From CAZHDI01 sp964531285 (GTDB lineage Bacteria > Pseudomonadota > Alphaproteobacteria > JAJFIK01), in the NCBI GenBank assembly GCA_964531285.1, contig CAZHDI010000050.1:1-22800 (forward strand): a stretch of 22,800 bases of DNA, given 5' to 3'. Positions 7,018-19,281 of the stretch are shown here, piece after piece (positions within the stretch are counted from its first letter, which is position 1; the number at the start of each line of letters is the position of its first letter). The translations under genes and the position numbers were made by a program. Under the pieces are notes generated by a model. That model made no database searches. It worked only from the letters and a program-made list of their open reading frames with translations, and was not told where the DNA came from.

Positions 7018-7962
7018 TCACTCGCGCAGCCGCACGAGACCCTCTTGGGCTGTGCTGGCCACCAGCCGGCCGTCGGCGGTGAAGATCATGCCGCGATTGA
7101 AGCCCCGCGCTCCGCCGGCCCAGGGGCTGTCCGTCGTGTACAGCAGCCACTCGTCCGCGCGGAAGTCGTCATGAAACCACAGCGCGTGATCGAGGCTCGC
7201 CGACTGGAGGTTATGGGTGATCCAGGTCACCCCATGCGGCAGCAGGCTGGTGCCCAGAAGCGCCATATCGCTGGCATAGGCCAGGATCGCGCGGTGCATG
7301 AGCGGATCATCGGCCAGGGGTGCGGCGGCGCGGAACCAACGGTGCTGAACCGGATCGCGCTTGGTGGGCGCAAACGGCACATAGTCGCCCACGGGCCGTG
7401 TCTCGATGGGGCGCGGACGGCTCAGGAAGCGCACCATGCCTTCGGGAAGGCTGTCCTTATGGCGTTCCATCAGCGCCACTTCGGTCGGCAGACCATCCGG
7501 CGGAGGCACATCGGGCATTTGCGCCTGGTGGGACATGCCTTTCTCAGGCACATGAAACGAGGCGGCCATGTTGAGGATCGGCTTGCCGTTCTGGATTGCG
7601 ATGATCCGGCGGGTCGCGAAGCTGCGGCCGTCGAAGTCCCGCTCGACCCGATAGATGATCGGGATGGTCTCGTCACCGGGCCGCATGAAATAGGCATGCA
7701 GCGAATGGGCGACACGTCCGGCCTCGGTCGAGCGCGTCGCGGCCATCAGCGCCTGGGCGATCACCTGACCGCCAAAGACCCGGCCCCGGCCGCTCGGCGG
7801 CTGACTGCCGCGATAAAGATCCGCGTCCAGCTCTTCCACGTCGAGGAGATCCACCAGCCCGCGCACCGTGCTTTCCGGCGTCACCGGGGCGCGCGCCCCG
7901 GCGGTCTTACCTGAGGCCGACTCTGAGTCAGCGGTGGCATCCTGATCGGTGGAGCGGGTCAT
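7018..7962 (-). CDS. tesB: acyl-CoA thioesterase II (TesB)
   Basis: Double-hotdog thioesterase of 314 residues that hydrolyses acyl-CoA to free acid and CoA. The N-terminal hotdog has RVFGGQVIAQAL (61-72) and HAYFMRPGD (89-97). The C-terminal hotdog carries the active-site residues: Asp232 (AYASDMALLG), Ser256 at the position of the Escherichia coli Thr228 (SASLDHALWFH), and Gln306 (STAQEGLVR). ARGFNRGMIFTADGRLVAST is almost textbook TesB. About 30 extra polar N-terminal residues precede the first domain; an internal GTG at residue 27 is an alternative start. The ATG at 7962 has only a weak GGAAAT upstream. It sits between the bifunctional beta-oxidation enzyme and the dehydrogenases, and probably releases CoA or rescues stalled intermediates. 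Confidence 0.95.
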   Translation of the reverse strand: MTRSTDQDATADSESASGKTAGARAPVTPESTVRGLVDLLDVEELDADLYRGSQPPSGRGRVFGGQVIAQALMAATRSTEAGRVAHSLHAYFMRPGDETIPIIYRVERDFDGRSFATRRIIAIQNGKPILNMAASFHVPEKGMSHQAQMPDVPPPDGLPTEVALMERHKDSLPEGMVRFLSRPRPIETRPVGDYVPFAPTKRDPVQHRWFRAAAPLADDPLMHRAILAYASDMALLGTSLLPHGVTWITHNLQSASLDHALWFHDDFRADEWLLYTTDSPWAGGARGFNRGMIFTADGRLVASTAQEGLVRLRE

Positions 7963-7989
7963 AATGGATTTCCAAACTGAGCGGGCGGA

Positions 7990-8010
7990 TGGGCCGCACG
8001 GTCCGGCCCA
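7990..8010. other. perfect 7-bp hairpin in the spacer before tesB
   Basis: TGGGCCG (7990-7996) and CGGCCCA (8004-8010) pair around a 7-base loop. It lies in the 85-base gap between the bifunctional enzyme and tesB on the minus strand. There is no U-tract, so it is more likely a processing or stability hairpin than a terminator. Confidence 0.45.
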
Positions 8011-8047
8011 CCTTCCTCTTGAAGTCTATCACAGGCGCGCCGAACCA

Positions 8048-10108
8048 TCAGGCCGTGAGGCGCTCGCCCTTGGCGGCCTTGGCCTCCAGCAGCGGCGAGA
8101 TCGTGAAATCGTCCCCGAGCCGGTCGCCGTGCGCCTTGAGACCCGCGACCACCGTGTCGAGACCTTGCAGATCGGCCCAGAACATCGGTCCGCCGGTATA
8201 AGCCGGCCAGCCATAGCCGTTGAGCCAAACCATGTCGATATCCGACGCGCGCTGAGCAATCCCTTCTTCCAGGATCTTGGCGCCCTCATTGATCATCGGA
8301 TAAAGCAGACGCTCCAGGATTTCCTGATCGCCGACAGCACGCGGGCTGTTGCCCGACTTCTTGACGAACGCCTCGATCATCGCCTCGACCTCCGGTGACG
8401 GCGAGGGGCGGCGGTTTTCATCATAATCGTAAAAGCCCTTGCCGGTTTTCTGGCCCCGGCGGCCGCTCTCGCACAAGACATCGCGCAGGGTCTCGCCGCG
8501 TGAGGCCTCCGCGTTCCAGCCAATGTCGAGCCCGGCCAGATCGGCCATCTGGAACGGCCCCATGGGAAAGCCGAAAGAGGTCAGCACACGGTCGACATCC
8601 CAGGGCTTGGCGCCTTCCATGATCAGCTTGTTGGCCTCGCGCTGGCGGAACGAGAGCATCCGGTTACCGATGAACCCGTGGCAGACGCCCGAAACCACCG
8701 CGATCTTGCCGATCTTGCGGGCGACGTCCATGCTGGTTGCCAGGACCGGATGAGACGTCTTCTCGCCCCGGACGATTTCGAGCAGGCGCATCACATTGGC
8801 CGGCGAAAAGAAATGCAGGCCGATCACATGCTCGGGCCGCCTGGTCATGGCCGCGATCTCATCGACATTGAGATAGCTGGTGTTGGTGGCCAGGATCGCG
8901 CCCTGTTTGACGATGCCGTCGAGCCGCGTGAACACGTCCTTCTTGATGTCCATATTCTCGAACACCGCCTCGATGACGAGATCGCAGTCGGCGAGATCGT
9001 CATAGCTCAGTGTCGGTGTCAGCCGGCCCATGGCCCCCTCGACCTGCTCCATGGTCAGGCGGCCGCGCTTGGCGGTGTTCTCGAAGTTCCGGCGCATGAC
9101 CGAGACGCCCCGGTCCAGGGCGGCCTGTTCCCGTTCGACAATGGTCACCGGGATGCCGGCCAGAAGGAAGTTCATGGCAATGCCGCCGCCCATGGTGCCG
9201 GCGCCCAGCACACCGACCTTCTGGATTGGGATCAACGGGGTTCCCTTCGGCACATCGTCGATCTTGGAGGCCGCGCGTTCGGAGAAGAATACATAGCGCA
9301 TGGCCTTGGACTGATCGGACTGGAGCAACTGAAGGAACAGATCGCGCTCCTTGGCCATGCCCTCCTCGAAGGGCAGATCAAGGGCCGCCTTGACCGCCTG
9401 GATGCAGGCTTCCGGCGCTTCGAACCCGCGCAAGCGGCGGGCGTTTTCGCGGCGAAACCGGTCGAACAGTTGCGGGTCGCGCGCGGCGTCCATCAGCTTG
9501 TCGGTCCGCTTGGAGGCGACCGGATGGCTGGACTTGCCCGCAATCTCCCGGGCGAACGCGATGGCCTGGGCCTCGATGTCGCCCTCGTCGATCAGTTTGT
9601 CGACAAGGCCCATCTCGGCGGCCTGCGGCGCCCTCACCGGATCGCCGACCACGATCATCTTGAGCGCCGGCTCGACACCGATGACCCGCGGCAGGCGCTG
9701 GGTCCCGCCCGCCCCGGGCAACAGACCCAGCTTGACTTCCGGCAGACCGAGCCGGGCGCTCGGGACCGCGATGCGGTAATGGCAGGCCAGGGCCACCTCA
9801 AGACCGCCGCCGAGCGCGGTGCCGTGGATCGCCGCGATCACCGGCTTGGCGCTGGCTTCCATGGCATCGATGATGCCCGGCAGCGACGGACCGGACGGCG
9901 CCTTGCCGAATTCGGTGATATCGGCACCGGCGAAAAAGGTCCGCCCCTCACAGCGCAGCACGATCGCCCGGATGCCAGGATCGCCCGCCGCCTCGTCGAG
10001 CGCCTTGGCCAGCCCCTCGCGCACACCCTGGCTCAACGCATTGACCGGGGGGTTGTTCGAGATAACGACAAGAATATCGCCGTCCTTCTTTGTGGTGATC
10101 ACCGACAT
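8048..10108 (-). CDS. bifunctional enoyl-CoA hydratase / 3-hydroxyacyl-CoA dehydrogenase (FadJ/FadB type)
   Basis: A 686-residue multifunctional beta-oxidation enzyme that hydrates 2-enoyl-CoA and oxidises the 3-hydroxyacyl-CoA with NAD. The crotonase domain (about 1-190) has the oxyanion segment FFAGADI (58-64) and both catalytic glutamates, Glu104 (GGGLE) and Glu124 (LPEVKLG), 20 residues apart as in active hydratases. The Rossmann domain starts at residue 297 with GAGTMG (302-307). The dehydrogenase dyad is His432 (LHFFSP) and Glu444. GFIGNRM (478-484) and GKGFYDYD (556-563) follow, then a second C-terminal helical domain. AGAGGAG lies ahead of the ATG. No thiolase gene is seen in the window, so the final cleavage step must be encoded elsewhere. 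Confidence 0.96.
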   Translation of the reverse strand: MSVITTKKDGDILVVISNNPPVNALSQGVREGLAKALDEAAGDPGIRAIVLRCEGRTFFAGADITEFGKAPSGPSLPGIIDAMEASAKPVIAAIHGTALGGGLEVALACHYRIAVPSARLGLPEVKLGLLPGAGGTQRLPRVIGVEPALKMIVVGDPVRAPQAAEMGLVDKLIDEGDIEAQAIAFAREIAGKSSHPVASKRTDKLMDAARDPQLFDRFRRENARRLRGFEAPEACIQAVKAALDLPFEEGMAKERDLFLQLLQSDQSKAMRYVFFSERAASKIDDVPKGTPLIPIQKVGVLGAGTMGGGIAMNFLLAGIPVTIVEREQAALDRGVSVMRRNFENTAKRGRLTMEQVEGAMGRLTPTLSYDDLADCDLVIEAVFENMDIKKDVFTRLDGIVKQGAILATNTSYLNVDEIAAMTRRPEHVIGLHFFSPANVMRLLEIVRGEKTSHPVLATSMDVARKIGKIAVVSGVCHGFIGNRMLSFRQREANKLIMEGAKPWDVDRVLTSFGFPMGPFQMADLAGLDIGWNAEASRGETLRDVLCESGRRGQKTGKGFYDYDENRRPSPSPEVEAMIEAFVKKSGNSPRAVGDQEILERLLYPMINEGAKILEEGIAQRASDIDMVWLNGYGWPAYTGGPMFWADLQGLDTVVAGLKAHGDRLGDDFTISPLLEAKAAKGERLTA

Positions 10109-10189
10109 GGCTGTCTCCTCTGGATCATGCGGCGCCTCCGCGCCCGGATTATCAGGGTCAATCGTGGGAAAAGTCTTTGCGGGTCCGGC

Positions 10190-11245
10190 TCATGCGGGCG
10201 CACCCGCCGCGCGGGCAAAACCCCAGGCGCGTTCGGCCAAGGGCATCACGCTGGCGCCCGCGGCCTCGGCCAGCGGGCTCGATGCGTTACCTTGCAGGAA
10301 GCGTTTTTTGATGCCTTGGGCGATGCACAGCAGGCGGAACAGACAATAGGCGAAATACCAGTCGAGATCCGGGACCCCGTCCCGGTCGGTCAAGGCGCAA
10401 TAGATGTCGACCGCTTCGGACTGGGTGGGAATGCCCAGGCCCGCGAAATCGACACCAATGAGCCCCGCCCCGCCGGTATCCGACGGCATATGCCATTGCA
10501 TGAGCAGATAGCTGAAATCCGCCAACGGATCACCCGTTGTGGACAACTCCCAGTCCAGGACGGCCGCTACCCGGGGAGCATCGGCGGCGAAGATCATATT
10601 GTCGATGCGATAGTCGCCATGGATGATCGAAGTGCGGGTCTGTTCGGGCACGGTGCGCGGCAGATAGTCGATGAGCTTTTCGACCTGCCAGATATCGTCC
10701 GTCTGGGACGCGCGATACTGCTTGGTCCAGCGCCCCACCTGGCGGGCGAAATAATTGCCGGGCCGGCCGAAATCGCCGAGGCCCACCGCTTCCGGATCGA
10801 TGGCATGGAGGCTCGCCAAGGTCTCGATCATCGACCGGTACCCGGCCCGCCTGTCGCCGGGCGTCCAGCCGGGCATGGTGCCGTCGGCGATGGAGCGGCC
10901 GTCAACGAAGCCCATGATATAGAACATGGCGCCGATGATCTCTGGGTCCTCGCACAGGGCATAGGGCCGGGCGACCGGGAAGCCGGTCGGATGAAGCGCC
11001 TCGATCAACCGGTATTCGCGATCGACGGCGTGGGCCGACGGCAACAGCGGCCCGAACGGTTTGCGCCGCAGGACATAAGACGCCGACGGTGTATCCAGGC
11101 GATAGGTGGGATTGGACTGGCCGCCGGGAAACTTGGTCAGCGCCAGGGGCCCGTCGAAGCCGACCACATGGGCGCGCAGCCACGCGGCGAGGCGTGCTTC
11201 GTCAATGTCGGCTGTTCCCTGACCTGGCGTTCCGGATCCGCTCAT
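10190..11245 (-). CDS. phosphotransferase (APH) family protein, ACAD10/11-kinase-like
   Basis: A kinase-fold protein of 351 residues in the aminoglycoside-phosphotransferase superfamily, of the subgroup found beside acyl-CoA dehydrogenases. FPGGQSNPTYRL (39-50) is the nucleotide loop, YVLRRKPFG (57-65) the region of the ATP lysine, HGDYRIDN (209-216) the catalytic loop with Asp211 as probable base, and DWELSTTGDP (231-240) the metal-binding motif. Relatives include the kinase domains of human ACAD10/ACAD11 and LvaA of Pseudomonas putida, which phosphorylate 4-hydroxyacyl-CoA. An antibiotic-resistance role is unlikely in this setting. It begins the minus-strand block and diverges from the alkaline phosphatase gene; AGAGG lies just upstream of the ATG. 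The family is secure; the 4-hydroxyacyl substrate is inferred. Confidence 0.9.
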   Translation of the reverse strand: MSGSGTPGQGTADIDEARLAAWLRAHVVGFDGPLALTKFPGGQSNPTYRLDTPSASYVLRRKPFGPLLPSAHAVDREYRLIEALHPTGFPVARPYALCEDPEIIGAMFYIMGFVDGRSIADGTMPGWTPGDRRAGYRSMIETLASLHAIDPEAVGLGDFGRPGNYFARQVGRWTKQYRASQTDDIWQVEKLIDYLPRTVPEQTRTSIIHGDYRIDNMIFAADAPRVAAVLDWELSTTGDPLADFSYLLMQWHMPSDTGGAGLIGVDFAGLGIPTQSEAVDIYCALTDRDGVPDLDWYFAYCLFRLLCIAQGIKKRFLQGNASSPLAEAAGASVMPLAERAWGFARAAGAPA

Positions 11246-11472
11246 TCAGACCTCTGCCCGCGATGGCGCACGGCAGCCCGTGCCGGCCCATCGCCGTTTG
11301 AGGTCCAAGGATAGGCGATGGCCCCGGGGCGGTAAACCCGCGCGGGGGTGCGCCCGGGCGATGATTGGCCGCCCCACAACACGCGCTTTCAGGGTATGGT
11401 GCGCCGCGTCCGGGACCGGGACGGCTGTGGGTGCCGACCGGTTTCCGCGCCAGGAGAGGGGAAACCAGCGCC
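11246..11472. promoter_or_regulatory. divergent promoter region, kinase versus alkaline phosphatase
   Basis: A 227-base spacer between two genes reading outward, so it should contain promoters for both the catabolic block and the phosphatase. I see no convincing -35/-10 pair and no obvious PHO box (paired CTGTCAT-like repeats). The plus-strand Shine-Dalgarno sequence GGAGAGGGG lies at its right edge. Confidence 0.4.
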
Positions 11473-13098
11473 ATGCCATACCGCGCCAAACCATACCGGG
11501 CCAAACCATACAGGCCCATGACCACGCCGTTCATCCGGTCCGCCGCCGTGCTGACCGCCGCGCTTCTGACCACGGCCTGCGCGGGGCTGCCCGCGGCCGA
11601 TCATGCCGCCACGACGCCGCCGGCCGCAGCCACGGCCCTCACGCTGCCCGCGGTCCAGACCGGCGACAGCTATTACGCGTTGGCCAGCGCGCGGGTGACC
11701 GCCCGGGCCATGCGCAGCCCGGAAACGCCGGTCGCGGCCAAGAATGTCATTCTATTCATCGGCGACGGCATGGGCATTTCCACCATCACCGCCGCGCGGA
11801 TCCGCGCCGGGGAACGGGCCGGCATGGAAGGCCCCGAGGCCTTCACCCTGGCCATGGACACCCTGCCCTTCGCCGCCCTGAGCCGGACCTATGCCCATGA
11901 CGGTCAGGTCCCGGACTCGGCGGCAACGGCGACCGCGATGGTCTCGGGCGTCAAAACCAATATGCGGACGATCAATGTTACGGCCGATGCGGTGACCGGC
12001 CAATGCGCCGGCTCCAAGGACGCGGCGGTGACGAGCCTGTTCGACATCGCCGAAGACCAAGGGTTGGCGACCGGGATCGTCAGCACCACGCGGATCACCC
12101 ATGCGACGCCAGCGTCCGCCTACGGCTCGACCCCGATGCGGGACTGGGAAGCCGACAGCGACCTGACGGACGAGGCGCGCGCGCAAGGGTGCATCGATCT
12201 GGCCCGCCAACTCGTGGATTGGCCCCATGGTGACGGGCTGGAAATCGCGCTGGGCGGCGGGCGCACCAAGTTTTTGCCTTCCGATATGGCGGATCCGGAG
12301 TATGACGATCAGACGGGCGGGCGGGCCGATGGCGCCGATCTCACCGCCGAATGGGCCGCGAAGTCCCCGGATCATGGTTATGTCTGGACCAAGGACCAGT
12401 TCGAGGCGGTCGACTTTGCGACCGAGGCGCGGATCCTCGGGCTTTTCGAACCCTCGCACATGCAGTTCGAGTTGGACCGGGACACCGATCCTGCGGGCGA
12501 GCCGTCGCTTGCCGATATGACGGAAGCCGCCATCACGCGCCTGTCCGGCGATGAGGACGGGTTTTTGCTGATGGTCGAGGGCGGACGGATCGATCACGCC
12601 CATCACGGGGTGAATGCCGCGCGGGCGCTGGACGACACCCTGGCCTTCGACGAGGCCGTGGCGCGGGCGCTCGAGATGACCTCGGCGGATGACACGCTGG
12701 TCATCGTCACCGCCGACCACAGCCATGTGTTCACGATTTCCGGCTATCCGACCCGGGGCAATCCGATCCTGGGGTTAGTGCGCCTGGGCAATGGGATGGT
12801 TCTTCCGGCGGCGGACGGCATGCCGTTCACGACGCTGAGCTATGCTAACGGCCCCACCGCGATCTGTGAGGACGAGCATGGCGATCACCGCCATTGTCCG
12901 CGTGCGGATCTGAGCGATGTGGATACCGAGGCGCCGGACTTCCGGCAGCCTGCGCTCGTGCCGCTGTCATCGGAAACGCATTCCGGCGAGGATGTCGCGG
13001 CTCTGGCGTCCGGTCCGGGGGCCGCTCTGGTGAGCGGTGTGATCGAGCAGAACGAACTCTTTCATGTCATGGCCCGGAGCCTGGGCTTTATCGACTGA
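11473..13098 (+). CDS. alkaline phosphatase, probable lipoprotein
   Basis: A 541-residue metal-dependent phosphomonoesterase of the PhoA/eukaryotic-type family that releases phosphate outside the cytoplasm. Motifs: FIGDGMG (95-101, metal Asp98), PDSAATATA (147-155) with nucleophile Ser149, EGGRIDHAHH (369-378), TADHSH (413-418) and ETHSGEDV (501-508). The N terminus has a hydrophobic segment ending LLTTAC, a lipobox-like site with Thr at -3, so Cys36 is the probable lipid anchor. The ATG at 11473 follows GGAGAGGGG; an ATG at 11518, giving a conventional 21-residue signal, is the main alternative. Upstream of that second ATG are tandem PYRAK codon repeats. The gene ends at a strong bidirectional terminator facing the giant repeat gene. 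It may serve phosphate scavenging. Confidence 0.93.
   Translation: MPYRAKPYRAKPYRPMTTPFIRSAAVLTAALLTTACAGLPAADHAATTPPAAATALTLPAVQTGDSYYALASARVTARAMRSPETPVAAKNVILFIGDGMGISTITAARIRAGERAGMEGPEAFTLAMDTLPFAALSRTYAHDGQVPDSAATATAMVSGVKTNMRTINVTADAVTGQCAGSKDAAVTSLFDIAEDQGLATGIVSTTRITHATPASAYGSTPMRDWEADSDLTDEARAQGCIDLARQLVDWPHGDGLEIALGGGRTKFLPSDMADPEYDDQTGGRADGADLTAEWAAKSPDHGYVWTKDQFEAVDFATEARILGLFEPSHMQFELDRDTDPAGEPSLADMTEAAITRLSGDEDGFLLMVEGGRIDHAHHGVNAARALDDTLAFDEAVARALEMTSADDTLVIVTADHSHVFTISGYPTRGNPILGLVRLGNGMVLPAADGMPFTTLSYANGPTAICEDEHGDHRHCPRADLSDVDTEAPDFRQPALVPLSSETHSGEDVAALASGPGAALVSGVIEQNELFHVMARSLGFID
11475..11516 (+). repeat. 15-bp tandem repeat, two and a half copies
   Basis: CCATACCGCGCCAAA, CCATACCGGGCCAAA and CCATACAGGCCC follow one another. 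In frame they encode PYRAK, PYRAK and PYRP between the two candidate start codons of the alkaline phosphatase. They are either a very basic extension of the signal peptide or a repeated element in the leader. Confidence 0.85.
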
Positions 13099-13129
13099 TC
13101 CAACAGCCGCCGGCCTGACACAGAAACGC

Positions 13130-13166
13130 AAAACCGCCCGGCGCAGGATCCGCCGGGCGGTTTTTT
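13130..13166. terminator. bidirectional intrinsic terminator between convergent genes
   Basis: A 10-bp perfect GC stem, CCGCCCGGCG (13134-13143) with CGCCGGGCGG (13151-13160), around a 7-base loop. It is followed by six T on the plus strand and preceded by four A, which form a T-tract on the minus strand. It lies between the stops of the alkaline phosphatase and the giant repeat gene and should serve both. Confidence 0.93.
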
Positions 13167-13194
13167 GTGATCCCATAATCGGCATTGCCGACCG

Positions 13195-17418
<4,224 letters not shown>

Positions 17419-17784
17419 GGATCCCCCTTCATCGGGAGACCGCGCGCCCCACGCCGCCGGTAACTCTGGCACCGGAACAAGAGAGACCGCTCGTCACCCG
17501 ATGTGCGCTAACGCTACACCTCACACACCGGGTCGGGTCACCACCCCCATGATCCCGGTTACAGACTGTTCATAGTCTGTACCAGCAATCCCGGAATGGA
17601 ACAACTCAAACGTCTGCCGCACCGCCTATGATCGCGTATCATCCGCACGCGTCTCAAGCCGGCAAAGCCATTGAAATTATTCGCATTTTTCCGGTTCGGA
17701 TCTTTTCGCGCCACATCGCCGCGATCCGGTTCTACCTCTGATGCGCACCCAGAGCCTTACCCGTTCGGCCCGTATCCAAAGGCG
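17419..17784. promoter_or_regulatory. 366-base intergenic region upstream of the giant gene
   Basis: It holds no credible gene. It must carry the minus-strand promoter of the giant repeat gene. A possible -35 TTGTTC (17603-17598) and a weak TACAGA -10 (17580-17575) lie 17 bases apart on the minus strand, overlapping the palindrome at 17560-17581. The AT-rich stretch around 17670-17690 sits 3' of the symporter gene. No clear terminator for the symporter operon is seen. Confidence 0.45.
17560..17581. promoter_or_regulatory. 22-bp palindromic operator-like site
   Basis: Perfect 8-bp arms, TACAGACT and AGTCTGTA, around a GTTCAT spacer, about 142 bases upstream of the giant gene ATG. The size and symmetry suit a dimeric helix-turn-helix regulator. 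I do not recognise the regulator. Confidence 0.55.
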
Positions 17785-19281
17785 TCACAGATCCATGGCG
17801 CGGTCGATATCCCGGGCAATGGGTTCGGGCCGGAGGATGAGCGACAATAGGAAGAACAGGGTGAGCGATGCCAAAAGCGCGATAAACCCGCCGCTCATGC
17901 CGTAAGGCAGCCGTATCTGGAACGCCTCGATACCGAGATTGAGGATCAGGCTGATGCTGACCGCCGCGATGGCCGCGACCCGGTTGGCGCGCTTCCAGTT
18001 CAGACCCACGACCACAAGCGGCACGAGGGCGGCAGCGAAGGTGCCCCAGCCGAACGCGCCCAGAATGCCCACAAGGCGCCCCCAATAAAAATGGGAATAG
18101 AGCGCAAAGCCCATGGCAATGAGCGAGATGACCACCGTCGCCACCCGCGCCCAGAACAGTTCGTTGCGCAGGGATCGTCCGAGGACACTCTTGGGAATAT
18201 CGTGAACGACCGCCGCCGCGCCGATATTCAGGAACGCATCCGCCGTGGACATGATCGCGGCGAACAACCCGGCAAAAACGATCCCCGCAAGGAGCGGCGA
18301 GGTGTAGGACGCCAGGAAGGCCGGCGCGGCATCATCGGCCTGGCCCAAAGGCGGATGGGCACCGCTGACCACCAGGGCATGCATGGCGATGCCGATCGAC
18401 AGCCACAACATGGCCGACACGCCGTAGGACAGCAGCGAGACCGGCATGACAATGCGGTTGTCGCTGATCGAGCGGTTCATCATCATTTTGGTGATGATGT
18501 GCGGCTGACCGGCGAGCCCGAGCCCGAAGGTGAAGAACCAGGCCAGCGCGGTCATGGCGCCGAAGGTCCCGAAGGGCATGATGGTTTCGGGATCGTCCTC
18601 TAGGATCACCTGCGAGGCTTCCGCCAGACCGCCGTCAAAGGCCGCCGCCGCGGCCGCGACGACCAGCAGGCCGGCGACAACCATCATGATGCCCTGGACA
18701 AGATCCGTGTAGACCGAAGCGATAATCCCGCCGGTCACGGAGTAAAACACCAGGACCGCAAGAGATACGGCGGCACAGGTGATCAGGTCGATGCCCGCAA
18801 AGGCCGGAAGGGCGCTCAGGATCGATTGCAGCACCAGGGCCATGGCGAGGATCTGGGTCGCCAGATAGCCGAGCACCCCCAGCAGGATCGTCAGACCGGT
18901 CAGGAAACGGACGACCTCGCTGCCATAGCGGGCGGCGAGGACATCGGGCAAGGACAGGGTGTCGCGGATCTCGGCGATGATCCGGATCCGTTTGGCCACA
19001 AGGTAAAAGCCCATGGCATAGCCGAGCGTAGCCACGACAACCATCCACATGGAACTGATGCCGCTGGCATAGACAAGACCGGGACCGCCGACAAAGCCGA
19101 AACCGGACAGGGTCGAGGAAAACACCGCCAGGGCGACGACAATGGGACCGAGACTGCGGCCCGCCACGAAGAAATCCGACGCCGAATGGGTGCGCCGCAT
19201 GGCCCACAAGCCGATACCGATGGTCATCGCCATATAGACGAGAACGCAGCAAATGATGACCAGATCGCGGTCCATGCTCAT
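17785..19281 (-). CDS. sodium/solute symporter (SSS family)
   Basis: A 498-residue membrane protein with about thirteen helices, the LeuT-fold SSS family (PutP/ActP/vSGLT relatives). It imports a small solute with Na+. FFVAGRSLGPIVVALAVFSS (37-56) followed by GFGFVGGPGLVY (60-71) is the family signature of helix 2. STADAFLN (345-352) carries the Na2-site Ser345 and Thr346, matching PutP Ser340/Thr341. Its ATG overlaps the stop of the upstream four-helix protein as ATGA, so the two are translationally coupled; a second in-frame ATG lies two codons in. The operon also contains a crotonase, which hints that the solute is a carboxylate. The substrate cannot be read from sequence. Confidence 0.94.
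   Translation of the reverse strand: MSMDRDLVIICCVLVYMAMTIGIGLWAMRRTHSASDFFVAGRSLGPIVVALAVFSSTLSGFGFVGGPGLVYASGISSMWMVVVATLGYAMGFYLVAKRIRIIAEIRDTLSLPDVLAARYGSEVVRFLTGLTILLGVLGYLATQILAMALVLQSILSALPAFAGIDLITCAAVSLAVLVFYSVTGGIIASVYTDLVQGIMMVVAGLLVVAAAAAAFDGGLAEASQVILEDDPETIMPFGTFGAMTALAWFFTFGLGLAGQPHIITKMMMNRSISDNRIVMPVSLLSYGVSAMLWLSIGIAMHALVVSGAHPPLGQADDAAPAFLASYTSPLLAGIVFAGLFAAIMSTADAFLNIGAAAVVHDIPKSVLGRSLRNELFWARVATVVISLIAMGFALYSHFYWGRLVGILGAFGWGTFAAALVPLVVVGLNWKRANRVAAIAAVSISLILNLGIEAFQIRLPYGMSGGFIALLASLTLFFLLSLILRPEPIARDIDRAMDL

Noticed and set aside
10190..11245. Kinase-fold gene as an aminoglycoside resistance determinant
   Set aside because: Motifs such as GGQSNPTYRL and VLRRKP and the beta-oxidation neighbours match the ACAD-associated subgroup.
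8678..11314. 878-codon plus-strand open frame opposite the bifunctional enzyme and kinase genes
   Set aside because: It spans the gap and parts of two well-identified minus-strand genes. It is a stop-poor antisense frame typical of GC-rich DNA.
11365..11472. N-terminal extension of the alkaline phosphatase to the ATG at 11365
   Set aside because: No Shine-Dalgarno sequence at that ATG, and the extension would place 36 more residues before the signal peptide.
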